From the NCBI GenBank assembly GCA_913047395.1, contig CAJWUF010000003.1, positions 1 through 44,412 of the forward strand: 44,412 bases of DNA, in the 5' to 3' direction. Every line of letters starts with the position of its first letter. Position 1 is the stretch's first letter. A program made the translations under genes and the position numbers. The notes beneath the pieces are model-generated. The model had not been told where the DNA came from. It saw nothing but the letters and a program-made list of their open reading frames with translations, and did no database searches. The DNA is from an uncultured cyanobacterium. GTDB lineage: Bacteria; Cyanobacteriota; Cyanobacteriia; PCC-6307; Cyanobiaceae. This document shows, piece by piece, positions 27,998-35,571 of the stretch.

Positions 27998-29471
27998 GCT
28001 GGCGACATGCCATTAGCGCCGAAAGACTCACCCCTGCGGTGCCTTCACCAGGGTGAATTGAATCACCACAGAGCCAGAGTCCTTGGATTGGAGTACGGCT
28101 TGCCAGTCCGAATGGTCCGAATTGTGATGGATGCTGCCCGAGGCCACCAACAATTCCCATAGGGCGACCGGTCCAGTTTGCAAAGCTCTTTGGGGTTGCC
28201 AGTTCTTGATGCTGCCAATCTTCTGGAGTCAGATCTAGCCATTGTTCAAGTATTTGGCGGATCTCTAGCAGGGCATGTTGTTTGCGTTCTTGATAGACAT
28301 GCTCAGGCAATTCACACCAATCAGCCGTGGCGGTAAACACACTGGCGATCAGTGTGGCTTGACCTGCGGGAGCACGGCCATCTCCCTCGCGGCTGATTGA
28401 TAGGAACAGAGATCCGGGCCGATTGGCGGCCCTTTGAAGATGTACAGGACAGTCGTCAGGCAGGGCGCTCCGACAGATGGCTCCGTAGAAAACCAGCGCT
28501 CCACTTGGTTTAGGCAGTTGCATCAGCCTTTGGCGGTAGGCATTGGGCATGCCTGTTCCTGATGGCATCAGCCAGTTCAGGCATTGAGGTGGCAGGCTGC
28601 AAACCACATCCGATGCATTGAGTTCTAAGTCCTTGCCATTGGGGCACTTGATGCCCACTTGCCAACACCTGTCCTTTGTTAGGACTTTCAGGCCAACCAC
28701 TCGATGACGTAACAATATTTGGGCGCCATTTTTTTTCAGAGCAGCGGTTAGATCAACACTTAGTTTTTGTATTGATCCCTGCAGATGCCAGAGCCCAAGT
28801 GGTGCTTGTGCCATGTGCAGCACAGTGGCTCCATAGAGTGCCGCAGTGCGATTGAGCGGCTCTTGCGAATAGAGCCTTAGCTGAAGGTCTAGGAATTGTC
28901 GAAGGCGCTGATCATGTGCACAGCCGCATAGCTTCAACAGATCTGCCACTGTCAGGCTGCTCATCAGTAGCCCTGAGGTCAGTGTGGCCGGACGCAGCGC
29001 CTGAAGCGTTTGGGCTAGGTCCCAAGAGTTGCGTGGTGGTAGTACCGGATCACGACCGGCAAAGGCCCAGTTGCTTTGGTGTAGATAGGCAGTTAGGGCC
29101 CAAAATGATTCACTGCCTGGGAATTGATATCGCCATTCCTGTTCCCAGCGCTTGGGATCATGCCAGAGCTGAATAGGAGTGGACCCGTCGGCCAGATCGA
29201 CTACGCAAGCTGGATCAAGGAGCTTGGCGGCTGGTAAGGGCAGTTCTAGATGCCTGTAAATGCGTTCATGGCTACCGCCGGGTTCAAGTCCTGCAACTTG
29301 GGTAGCACCAACTTCAAAGGTATAAGGACCGCGCTTGAAGGTGCCTGCGCATCCCCCAGGTTGATGGTGGGCTTCCACCAAGGTGACGGGTAGTCCTTCT
29401 TTCGCTAATAGGGCTGCTGCCGTTAGCCCGGCAATGCCTCCCCCGATCACGATCACCGAGTCTTCTGCCAT
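27957..29471 (-). CDS. crtD: CrtD-type carotenoid desaturase (FAD-dependent)
   Basis: Phytoene-desaturase superfamily oxidoreductase. CrtD acts at C-3',4' in myxoxanthophyll synthesis in Synechocystis. The dinucleotide motif is GGGIAGLTAAALLAKEG near residues 9-25, followed by HHQPGGCAGTFKRG and GATQVAGLEPGG, which are characteristic of this subgroup. The C-terminal FAD-binding block includes GLWLCGDSIHPGEGTAGVS. The ATG at 29471 gives 504 residues. It is divergent from the fructosamine-kinase-like gene with 33 nt between starts. Whether the product is C-3',4' desaturation here is uncertain, since picocyanobacteria are not known for myxoxanthophyll. Confidence 0.8.
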   Translation of the reverse strand: MAEDSVIVIGGGIAGLTAAALLAKEGLPVTLVEAHHQPGGCAGTFKRGPYTFEVGATQVAGLEPGGSHERIYRHLELPLPAAKLLDPACVVDLADGSTPIQLWHDPKRWEQEWRYQFPGSESFWALTAYLHQSNWAFAGRDPVLPPRNSWDLAQTLQALRPATLTSGLLMSSLTVADLLKLCGCAHDQRLRQFLDLQLRLYSQEPLNRTAALYGATVLHMAQAPLGLWHLQGSIQKLSVDLTAALKKNGAQILLRHRVVGLKVLTKDRCWQVGIKCPNGKDLELNASDVVCSLPPQCLNWLMPSGTGMPNAYRQRLMQLPKPSGALVFYGAICRSALPDDCPVHLQRAANRPGSLFLSISREGDGRAPAGQATLIASVFTATADWCELPEHVYQERKQHALLEIRQILEQWLDLTPEDWQHQELATPKSFANWTGRPMGIVGGLGQHPSQFGPFGLASRTPIQGLWLCGDSIHPGEGTAGVSLSALMACRQLMAQRGNQLRVAA

Positions 29472-29504
29472 CGGATCATGCTGGCAAGACCTGGAGAGAT
29501 ATGT

Positions 29505-30398
29505 ATGAACGAGCTTTTGCGGCGGGGCTTGGTGGCAGCTCAAGGACCACTAGCAGGCGCTGTACTAGTTGAAGTTGATTGCGTGGCAGGTGGATGCATT
29601 CATCAGGCCTGGCGTTTGCAGTTGGCGGATGGTCAGCAACTGTTTGCCAAAACCGGGGGGCCAGACGCTCTTTCTATGTTCAAAATCGAAGCTGAGGGGC
29701 TAAAGGCTTTAAAGGCCTGGGCCGATCCGATGTTGTTGGAGGTGCCTGAACCCTTGAGCGTTGATGAAGTCTGCGGCGAAGCGGTATTGCTGTTGCCTTG
29801 GTTGGATTTTCGAGCTGGAAATCAGGACTCCCTGGGTAGTGGATTAGCCCTTCTACATCAAGCCTCTGCCGCGGCAAATCCTGGAAGCTTTGGTTGGCAG
29901 ATGGATGGGTTTATTGGTGCCGGTTCTCAGCCGGGGGGGTGGCGTGAAAGCTGGGGTGAGTGTTTCGTGACGCTGCGTTTGCGTCCACAGCTAATAGAGG
30001 CAGCTCGATGGGGCCTAAATCTGGCCGATGTGGAGCCAATTCTCTACGCGTTAATCCCCTGGTTAGACCGCCACCAACCAAGCCCAAGTCTTGTGCATGG
30101 TGATCTTTGGAGTGGCAATGCCAACGTTCTAGTCGATGGTCGAGGTGTTTTGCTAGATCCTGCTACGTGGTGGGCTGATCGGGAAGTTGATTTAGCGATG
30201 ACAAAATTATTCGGCGGCTTTAGGGAAGACTTCTATTCCGCTTATGCAGATGTATTGCCATTGTCGTCAGGAGCCAGTTCTAGGGTTGAGATCTACAACC
30301 TTTATCACTTGCTTAATCACGCCAACTTATTTGGTGGAGGATATAAACAGCAATGCATTTCAATCTTGAAAAGATTGGCATTTATGGATATGTCCTGA
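29505..30398 (+). CDS. Fructosamine kinase-like protein
   Basis: Member of the fructosamine/ketosamine-3-kinase family, which phosphorylates sugar adducts on proteins and leads to their removal (deglycation). The 297 residues show the ATP-site lysine in QQLFAKTGG, the catalytic loop LVHGDLWSGNANVLVDG and the metal-binding LLDPATWWADREVDLAM. The ATG at 29505 has GGAGAG about 7 nt upstream; an earlier start at 29478 overlaps the crtD promoter region. It is convergent with the CAAD gene. The substrate here is not known. Confidence 0.88.
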   Translation: MNELLRRGLVAAQGPLAGAVLVEVDCVAGGCIHQAWRLQLADGQQLFAKTGGPDALSMFKIEAEGLKALKAWADPMLLEVPEPLSVDEVCGEAVLLLPWLDFRAGNQDSLGSGLALLHQASAAANPGSFGWQMDGFIGAGSQPGGWRESWGECFVTLRLRPQLIEAARWGLNLADVEPILYALIPWLDRHQPSPSLVHGDLWSGNANVLVDGRGVLLDPATWWADREVDLAMTKLFGGFREDFYSAYADVLPLSSGASSRVEIYNLYHLLNHANLFGGGYKQQCISILKRLAFMDMS

Positions 30399-30442
30399 CA
30401 GCTTCAAAGAAGAAGTTAGGAATTAAATTTCTAGCTCAGTAA

Positions 30443-30868
30443 TTATTCCTTCGTGGTGGCAGAAGCCTTTCCAGTTGTAGAACCTAGATATTCTTTACGG
30501 AGACTATCAATCCTCTCCCCCAGAGCAGTGCGCTTCTCGCTAGTGGTGAGGTTCTGCCAGCTCCACTGACCCACCATCACAACGCCTAGCAATTCAAGTA
30601 ATCCAGGTACTACCGGTAGCAAGTTGATCGTGTCCATTACCCCCTTGATCAGTACCTGGGCAATGATCACAGCTGCGAAAATACCCAGAACTTTGCCAAT
30701 ACGGCCCATCTGGCTCCAATCGAGCTTGTTTAGGGTCTCATTGACTTTGCTAACTGCATCGCTGTAGCGCTCAGAGAAATTGATCTCTTCAGTTGCGTTT
30801 TCAACGCTGTTCACGGGGGTCTTGTCAGTGTTGGATTGTTCGTTTGTCACGGTGTTGATGTCGCTCAT
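30443..30868 (-). CDS. CAAD-domain thylakoid membrane protein (CURT1-like)
   Basis: CAAD domains occur fused to some cyanobacterial aminoacyl-tRNA synthetases and as stand-alone thylakoid proteins related to CURT1, which bends membranes. The 141 residues have a polar N-terminus (about 1-45), an amphipathic helix around RYSDAVSKVNETLNKLDWSQ, two hydrophobic segments (about 60-80 and 83-102) and a C-terminal helix with LTTSEKRTALGERIDSLRKEYLG. The ATG at 30868 is preferred over 30874. No synthetase domain is attached. A membrane-shaping role is inference from the family. Confidence 0.8.
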   Translation of the reverse strand: MSDINTVTNEQSNTDKTPVNSVENATEEINFSERYSDAVSKVNETLNKLDWSQMGRIGKVLGIFAAVIIAQVLIKGVMDTINLLPVVPGLLELLGVVMVGQWSWQNLTTSEKRTALGERIDSLRKEYLGSTTGKASATTKE

Positions 30869-30921
30869 GTACACGAAACCGATGGCAAATCTGCGTTGAG
30901 CGTATCGAAAGGACCTTTGTT

Positions 30922-31422
30922 ATGCCAGGCCTGTTGCAGTTTGATCCTAATTGCCTAATGGTTCTTCGTCGCAGTTTGTTGACAGTTGCACCATTGGAAG
31001 GTTGTGCTCTTTTATTGGGTGATCAACAGGATTCCCATACTTATCAAGGTGGCAACATCTGGTGTGTTCGGCTGATATGGCCCTGTTGCAATACGTGGGT
31101 GGCAGGGATGTCATCTTTTCCTGAAGTTTCAGGAGATCCGGATCTTTTCGATAGCTCTTTGCTGTCACGGAAGCATCGCTTTGCTTTAGATCCCCGTGAA
31201 CAGTTGCAGGCTCAACGCTTTGCTAGAGAGCGAAGTTGGCGGGTGTTGGGCAGCGCTCATTCTCATCCTGGCGGGGAAGCAGTTCCTTCGCCTGCGGACC
31301 ATCGCTGGGCTGTCTTTCCTGCATTAATGGTGATCGTTGCCGGCTCTGGCAACGTGCGCGCTTGGTGGCTAACAGGTGTTCAGTCTGATCAGCAGCATGA
31401 GGTGGCTTGTTTGGGACAGTAG
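30922..31422 (+). CDS. JAMM/Mov34-type metallopeptidase
   Basis: Predicted zinc isopeptidase-like enzyme. The 166 residues have the catalytic Glu26 in PLEGCALLLG and the full JAMM motif H113-x-H115 ... S123-xx-D126 in GSAHSHPGGEAVPSPAD. Bacterial JAMM enzymes of this size cut ubiquitin-like sulfur carriers (ThiS/MoaD type) at their C-terminus. The gene stands 16 nt before an E1-like/rhodanese gene on the same strand, a known type of association in sulfur-transfer and ubiquitin-like systems. No ThiS/MoaD gene is seen next to them. A middle segment of about residues 60-90 is longer than in minimal members. Confidence 0.88.
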   Translation: MPGLLQFDPNCLMVLRRSLLTVAPLEGCALLLGDQQDSHTYQGGNIWCVRLIWPCCNTWVAGMSSFPEVSGDPDLFDSSLLSRKHRFALDPREQLQAQRFARERSWRVLGSAHSHPGGEAVPSPADHRWAVFPALMVIVAGSGNVRAWWLTGVQSDQQHEVACLGQ

Positions 31423-31438
31423 GTAAGGCGATGACTTA

Positions 31439-32626
31439 ATGCGCCCTCCTGCCATGGGTCTTGACGACACCCGAGATGTTGATCTGAATCCCGATGAGGT
31501 GGCGCGTTTTTCAAGGCACCTCATCCTGCCCGAGGTGGGCATAACGGGCCAAAAGCGACTCAAGAAGGCTTCTGTTTTGTGCGTAGGTAGTGGCGGGCTC
31601 GGATCGCCGCTATTGCTTTATATGGCTGCTGCTGGTGTGGGTCATATCGGAATTATTGATTTCGATGTTGTTGAGCTCTCCAATCTTCAGCGGCAGGTGA
31701 TTCATGGCACTAGCTGGGTGGGGCAACTGAAAACGGGCTCAGCTAGGGCGCGCATCCTCGAAATCAATCCCAATTGCCAAGTGGATGTTTATGAGAAGGC
31801 GCTCACCTCAGACAACGCCCTCGAGATTATTCAGCCGTACGACATTGTTTGTGACTGCACGGATAATTTCCCTAGCCGTTACTTAGTGAATGACGCTTGT
31901 GTGCTTTTAGGTAAGCCAAATATTTACGGATCGATTCATCGTTTTGAAGGCCAGGCAACCGTGTTCAACCTTGATGCGCAGAGCCCTAATTATCGCGATC
32001 TGGTGCCTGAGCCGCCGCCAGCTGGCTTGGTTCCTTCTTGCGTTGAAGGTGGCGTGATGGGTGTACTTCCTGGATTGATCGGTTTAATTCAAGCAACGGA
32101 GGTGATAAAAATCATTACTGGTATCGGCACTACCTTGAGCGGTCGCCTGTTGATTGTTGATGCCCTGGCGATGAATTTTCGGGAGATGAAGCTGTGTTGT
32201 AGTCAACCAAGAGTTGTAATTAGCGAGCTAATTGACTACCAAGATTTTTGTGGCCTTGGTGGCCATGCATCAACTAAAGGGAAGGACTTTGCCGTGGAGA
32301 GTATTTCAGTTCAGGGTTTGAAGTCTTTGCTCGATAGTAGTGCCGAGGATTTTGTGCTGCTGGATGTGCGCAATCCCCATGAGGCTGAGATTGCCTTTAT
32401 TGATGGTGCGGAATTGATCCCGCTCAATAAGATTGAAAGTGGTGAGGCAATAGAGCAGGTTCGAGAGTTGACCTCTGGTCGCCGACTATTTGTTTATTGC
32501 AAGTTGGGTGGTCGTGCGCAGCAAGCTCTTGTCACTCTCAAGAGCCATGGCATCGAAGGCATCAATGTGACTGGTGGCATTGATGCTTGGGCTCAGCAGG
32601 TTGATAGCTCATTACCTCGCTATTGA
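31439..32626 (+). CDS. moeB: E1-like adenylyltransferase/rhodanese fusion (MoeB/ThiF family)
   Basis: Activates the C-terminal glycine of a MoaD/ThiS-type sulfur carrier by adenylation; the rhodanese domain can supply sulfur. Of 395 residues, about 1-270 are the E1 domain (VGSGGLGSP nucleotide loop at 49-57, NFPSRYLVNDAC, and Cys in VPSCVEGGVMG). About 285-395 are the rhodanese domain with LLDVRNPHEAE and the active Cys in VYCKLGGRA. The two CxxC zinc pairs of E. coli MoeB are missing (NYRD stands where CYRC is expected), which I recall for other cyanobacterial members. The upstream partner is the JAMM peptidase. The true carrier could be MoaD, ThiS or a third protein. Confidence 0.85.
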   Translation: MRPPAMGLDDTRDVDLNPDEVARFSRHLILPEVGITGQKRLKKASVLCVGSGGLGSPLLLYMAAAGVGHIGIIDFDVVELSNLQRQVIHGTSWVGQLKTGSARARILEINPNCQVDVYEKALTSDNALEIIQPYDIVCDCTDNFPSRYLVNDACVLLGKPNIYGSIHRFEGQATVFNLDAQSPNYRDLVPEPPPAGLVPSCVEGGVMGVLPGLIGLIQATEVIKIITGIGTTLSGRLLIVDALAMNFREMKLCCSQPRVVISELIDYQDFCGLGGHASTKGKDFAVESISVQGLKSLLDSSAEDFVLLDVRNPHEAEIAFIDGAELIPLNKIESGEAIEQVRELTSGRRLFVYCKLGGRAQQALVTLKSHGIEGINVTGGIDAWAQQVDSSLPRY

Positions 32627-32752
32627 GTGGGCTAGTGAGCTGCTGTAGGAGCGATAGTCATGCCACTAGATCAACCATTGCTTTGAGATGTTCGCCTTTC
32701 TTTATAGGTGTTGATTTCAGTGGGTTTGAACATTTTGCGTTTAAGCAGTTGT

Positions 32753-33961
32753 TCAGTAATCAACGCCTCGCTTTAGGTCTACGCCCTGCTCTGCATAGTG
32801 CTTGTGGCACACCATTTCTGAGTGAACGCCTGCTAGGTCGAAGTAGGCAGGTTGGTTTTTGCATCTACCAGTAATGATCACTTCGGTTTCAGCTGGCTTG
32901 CGGAGCAGGGTCTGAACAATGGGCTCTACAGGTAATAGCTCGAGATCCACGCTTGGATTGAGTTCATCGAGGATGACAGTTTTATAAAGCCCACTTGCGA
33001 TGGCGGCCCTGGCGATTTCCCAAGCTCGTTCTGCTTCCACATAATCGATCGGTTGCTGTTGCCCTCGCCAGACGATGGCATCACGACCAGAGCGAAGATG
33101 ATCCACTAGGTGGGGGTAACTTTCACGTAGGGCTGCAATGGCGGCATCCTCGGTGTAGCCACTGCCTCCTTTAAGCCATTGCAGGATCAACACCCGATGG
33201 CTTTTGTCTTGGCTGATTCCGCGACCAATGGCCTGTAGGGCTTTGCCTAGGGCACTGGTGGATTTGCCTTTGCCTTCACCTGTGTAGATCTCAATGCCTC
33301 CGGTGGACTTGAAGGGAATGACACTGCCATCCTCAGGTTTAGGACGACGATGTGCGCGCATTTCGGAATGCAAATCTGCCACCTGCACCAGAGCTCGTGG
33401 GGCAGCCCGACCGGTGACGATGATCTCCATGCCATCAGGTCGGTTGCTGAGTGTGTGCACCACATCTTCAACAGCTAGTAGGCCCAGATCCAGCACGGGA
33501 TTGAGTTCATCAAGCACTACTACTGAATAGAGTGCGCTGGCAATAGCTCCTTTGGCTATATCCCAGCCTCGTTGTGCTTCTTGGCGATCAAATGGGGTAG
33601 CTTCCTCGGCGATGAAAAATTCACCACGGCCTGTGCGCACTTGATCGATCAGATGTGGGAAGCCTTGTTGCAGTGCCTCGATCGCAGCGTCTTCGTCGTA
33701 GGCGCGGCCAGGGCCTTTTAGAAACCGCAGCAGCAGCACCCTGGTTCGTCGTTGCTCGCAGATGCCAAGACCGATAGTGCGCAGTACAACGCCAAGTGCG
33801 GCTTGGCTTTTGCCTTTCCCTTCTCCGTCATAGACATGTAGTTGACCATGGCTGCGTTCATTGCTTTCGGCGGCGGTGGCGATGCCAATCCCACGACCTT
33901 TGCTGCTCTTTGCTGCCTTTTTATCTTTGGATTTTTCAGATGCTGCCGCCTGCGAAGCCAT
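32753..33961 (-). CDS. Tandem-duplicated CobO/BtuR-like cobalamin adenosyltransferase
   Basis: CobO adenosylates cob(I)yrinic acid a,c-diamide in B12 synthesis. A normal enzyme has about 200 residues with one P-loop; this 402-residue protein contains two homologous units. Unit 1 (about 38-206) has Walker A GEGKGKS at 46-52 and VVLDELNPVLDL. Unit 2 (about 220-402) has GEGKGKS at 228-234 and VILDELNPSVDL. Both keep the P-loop and the acidic loop, so both may bind nucleotide. The first 37 residues are a Lys/Ala/Ser-rich extension. It is convergent with moeB and divergent from the LarE-like gene. Exact substrate not proven. Confidence 0.82.
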   Translation of the reverse strand: MASQAAASEKSKDKKAAKSSKGRGIGIATAAESNERSHGQLHVYDGEGKGKSQAALGVVLRTIGLGICEQRRTRVLLLRFLKGPGRAYDEDAAIEALQQGFPHLIDQVRTGRGEFFIAEEATPFDRQEAQRGWDIAKGAIASALYSVVVLDELNPVLDLGLLAVEDVVHTLSNRPDGMEIIVTGRAAPRALVQVADLHSEMRAHRRPKPEDGSVIPFKSTGGIEIYTGEGKGKSTSALGKALQAIGRGISQDKSHRVLILQWLKGGSGYTEDAAIAALRESYPHLVDHLRSGRDAIVWRGQQQPIDYVEAERAWEIARAAIASGLYKTVILDELNPSVDLELLPVEPIVQTLLRKPAETEVIITGRCKNQPAYFDLAGVHSEMVCHKHYAEQGVDLKRGVDY

Positions 33962-34016
33962 GGACGGTTCCTCTAGGGTTTGAGCTTAACGAGGTCGATA
34001 GGCTGAGTAGGTATTT

Positions 34017-34892
34017 GTGGGGACGGCTGGAGTAGCGGTGTTTCGTCAGTTGGAACCTTTGCCAGAGCGGGAGCAGACCCAGCTGCAGTTGTTGCGGGAG
34101 TGTCTTGCCAGTCTGGCTCGTGTTTGTGTGGCCTACTCCGGTGGAGTTGATAGTGCGCTAGTGGCGGCGATTGCACGTGAACAACTTGGTTTTAACGCTT
34201 TTGCTGTGACAGGAGTTTCTCCTGCGCTTGCTCCTTATCTTTTAGAAGAAGCCCGCCAACAGGCGGCCTGGATTGATATTCGCCACCATGAATGTGTAAC
34301 CAGTGAATTGGAAGATCCGGCTTACAGAAAAAATCCCGTAGATCGCTGTTTTGCTTGTAAGCGGGAATTACATCGGCATCTAGGAGTGATTGCAAAAGCG
34401 GCAGGTGGAGTACAGGTGGTGGACGGGGTGAATCGCGACGACCTTGATGAGCATCGACCAGGGATTGACGCGGCCCGTCAGGTAGGTGTGCGATCTCCTC
34501 TTGTTGAGCTTGAGATTGACAAAGCAGCTGTGCGCCAGATTTCACGGGCTCTTGGCTTCCCTTGGTGGGATAAGCCAGCTCAGCCCTGTCTGGCCTCACG
34601 TTTTCCCTATGGCAACAGCATCAGCGCTCAACGTTTGCAACAGGTTGGCTTAGCAGAAGCCTGGTTAAGAACAAATGGTTTCCCTGAGGTGCGGGTGCGA
34701 TGCCATGGCCTGGCGGCTCGGATCGAAGTGCCGGCTGATCGGATTGAGGAGTTACTGCTTGATCTTGATCGTATGGAAGTTGTAGGTCATTTTCTTGCCC
34801 TTGGTTTTACCTCGGTAAGCCTCGACTTAGAAGGGTTAGTTAGCGGCAAGCTCAATCGAAGTATTCAAGCTGATAGTGGCGCTGGTAAATGA
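34017..34892 (+). CDS. larE: LarE-like ATP-dependent sulfur transferase
   Basis: PP-loop enzyme of the LarE family, which adds sulfur to the nickel-pincer nucleotide precursor (P2CMN) in lactate racemase maturation. The 291 residues have the pyrophosphate loop AYSGGVDSA at 39-47, a CFAC pair at 111-114 and the conserved block PCLASRFPYG with Cys191 at the place of the sulfur-donor cysteine. The likely start is GTG at 34017, with GAGTAGG upstream; GTG at 34038 is an alternative. No larA, larB or larC is in the window, so its partner pathway is unclear. Confidence 0.85.
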   Translation: MGTAGVAVFRQLEPLPEREQTQLQLLRECLASLARVCVAYSGGVDSALVAAIAREQLGFNAFAVTGVSPALAPYLLEEARQQAAWIDIRHHECVTSELEDPAYRKNPVDRCFACKRELHRHLGVIAKAAGGVQVVDGVNRDDLDEHRPGIDAARQVGVRSPLVELEIDKAAVRQISRALGFPWWDKPAQPCLASRFPYGNSISAQRLQQVGLAEAWLRTNGFPEVRVRCHGLAARIEVPADRIEELLLDLDRMEVVGHFLALGFTSVSLDLEGLVSGKLNRSIQADSGAGK

Positions 34893-35023
34893 ATGCCGGC
34901 ATAGAAAGTTTCTTGACCCCCTTCTTGTAAAGCATTTTTTGCTCATAGCGTTGAAATGAATGCGTTAGCGGAGTTGATTCCTAGCAGCGCCAAGAGTCGA
35001 GTGGTTCTAGTTTTTTGAGCCAG

Positions 35024-35041
35024 ATCACAGAAAGCTGTGAT
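35024..35041. promoter_or_regulatory. Perfect dyad ATCACAG-AAAG-CTGTGAT
   Basis: Seven-base arms separated by four bases. It contains the TCACA and TGTGA words of CRP-type sites in the opposite order, so it could be a hairpin or an operator. It sits 130 nt after the LarE-like stop; no T tract follows, so a terminator is less likely. Confidence 0.4.
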
Positions 35042-35138
35042 GCCAATCATGCTATTTGCATTAGAGCTGAGTGAGAGTTGGTGAGAAGTTGGTTAGGGCC
35101 CTGATTTATTTTGTGGCTATTACTTTGATCTCAGCAGA

Positions 35139-35154
35139 TGTGAGCTAGCTCACA
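35139..35154. promoter_or_regulatory. Perfect CRP-type palindrome TGTGA-N6-TCACA
   Basis: The 16 bases TGTGAGCTAGCTCACA are an exact dyad and match the CRP consensus TGTGA-N6-TCACA; cyanobacterial SyCRP1 uses a closely similar site. It lies 107 nt before the ATG of the double-glycine peptide, a plausible activator position. No CRP-family gene is in the window. Confidence 0.6.
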
Positions 35155-35261
35155 GATATGTTTGCTCTAGATCAACGCCATTTCGGCTGAGAAAAAGCGA
35201 TGGTATGTGCATCGGAGGCAGTTAAGTCTTCGGTATTACACACACTATCAACTTCAAAATC

Positions 35262-35432
35262 ATGACTACTTTTAATAGCACACAACCCAATAGTGAACTC
35301 ATTGATGAGGAACTTGCATTGACAAGCTTGAATGGAATAGCAGGTGGAATTGACTTTGACGAGCCCGATACGCCTGAGGAGGAGAAAGAGCAAGATGAAT
35401 TGCTTATGCGCTGGGTAAGAGGTGAATTCTAA
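35262..35432 (+). CDS. Short peptide with double-glycine leader, acidic core
   Basis: A 56-residue peptide not matched to a named family. Residues 1-29 look like a double-glycine leader: SELIDEELALTSLNGIAGG has hydrophobic residues at -12, -7 and -4 relative to GG, as in substrates of C39-peptidase ABC exporters and Nif11/bacteriocin-like precursors. The remaining 27 residues (IDFDEPDTPEE... ending MRWVRGEF) are strongly acidic with an aromatic basic end and no cysteine. It shares the first five residues MTTFN and about 15 nt of start context with the element at 35572. No exporter or modification enzyme is nearby. Confidence 0.65.
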   Translation: MTTFNSTQPNSELIDEELALTSLNGIAGGIDFDEPDTPEEEKEQDELLMRWVRGEF

Positions 35433-35571
35433 TCGCAATTAGATTAGAAGAAGCCTTGAGCAATCTGAGGCAAGAGACCCATCCTCATCGCAACAGCCTT
35501 ATCAGTGAACTGCTTCACCAAGAGTTTAATTTTTTACATACCTACTAAAGACACCTATTGTCTTCAAACCC
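35433..35571 (+). other. Spacer between the paired peptides with a short helical open frame
   Basis: Between the two peptide genes a frame without usual start (from about 35426 to 35539) reads a helix-like stretch including RLEEALSNLRQETHPHRNS. It has no ATG and no recognisable family. It could be the remnant of a third small gene or chance. Confidence 0.25.

Larger units (their letters stand above)
34893..35261. promoter_or_regulatory. Regulatory region before the double-glycine peptide pair
   Basis: About 370 nt without a protein-like frame. It contains two dyads built from the same TGTGA/TCACA words, at 35024-35041 and 35139-35154, listed separately. The region is AT-richer than the flanking larE gene. 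It is probably the promoter of the peptide gene at 35262; no ribosome binding site lies close to that ATG. Confidence 0.5.

Noticed and set aside
34192-34599. 135-codon frame antisense to the LarE-like gene
   Set aside because: The LarE motifs explain the plus strand fully; the antisense frame shows no domain or start signal.
35172-35438. Leftward frame antisense to the first GG-leader peptide
   Set aside because: The plus-strand frame has a recognisable leader and paralogue; the antisense frame has no such support.
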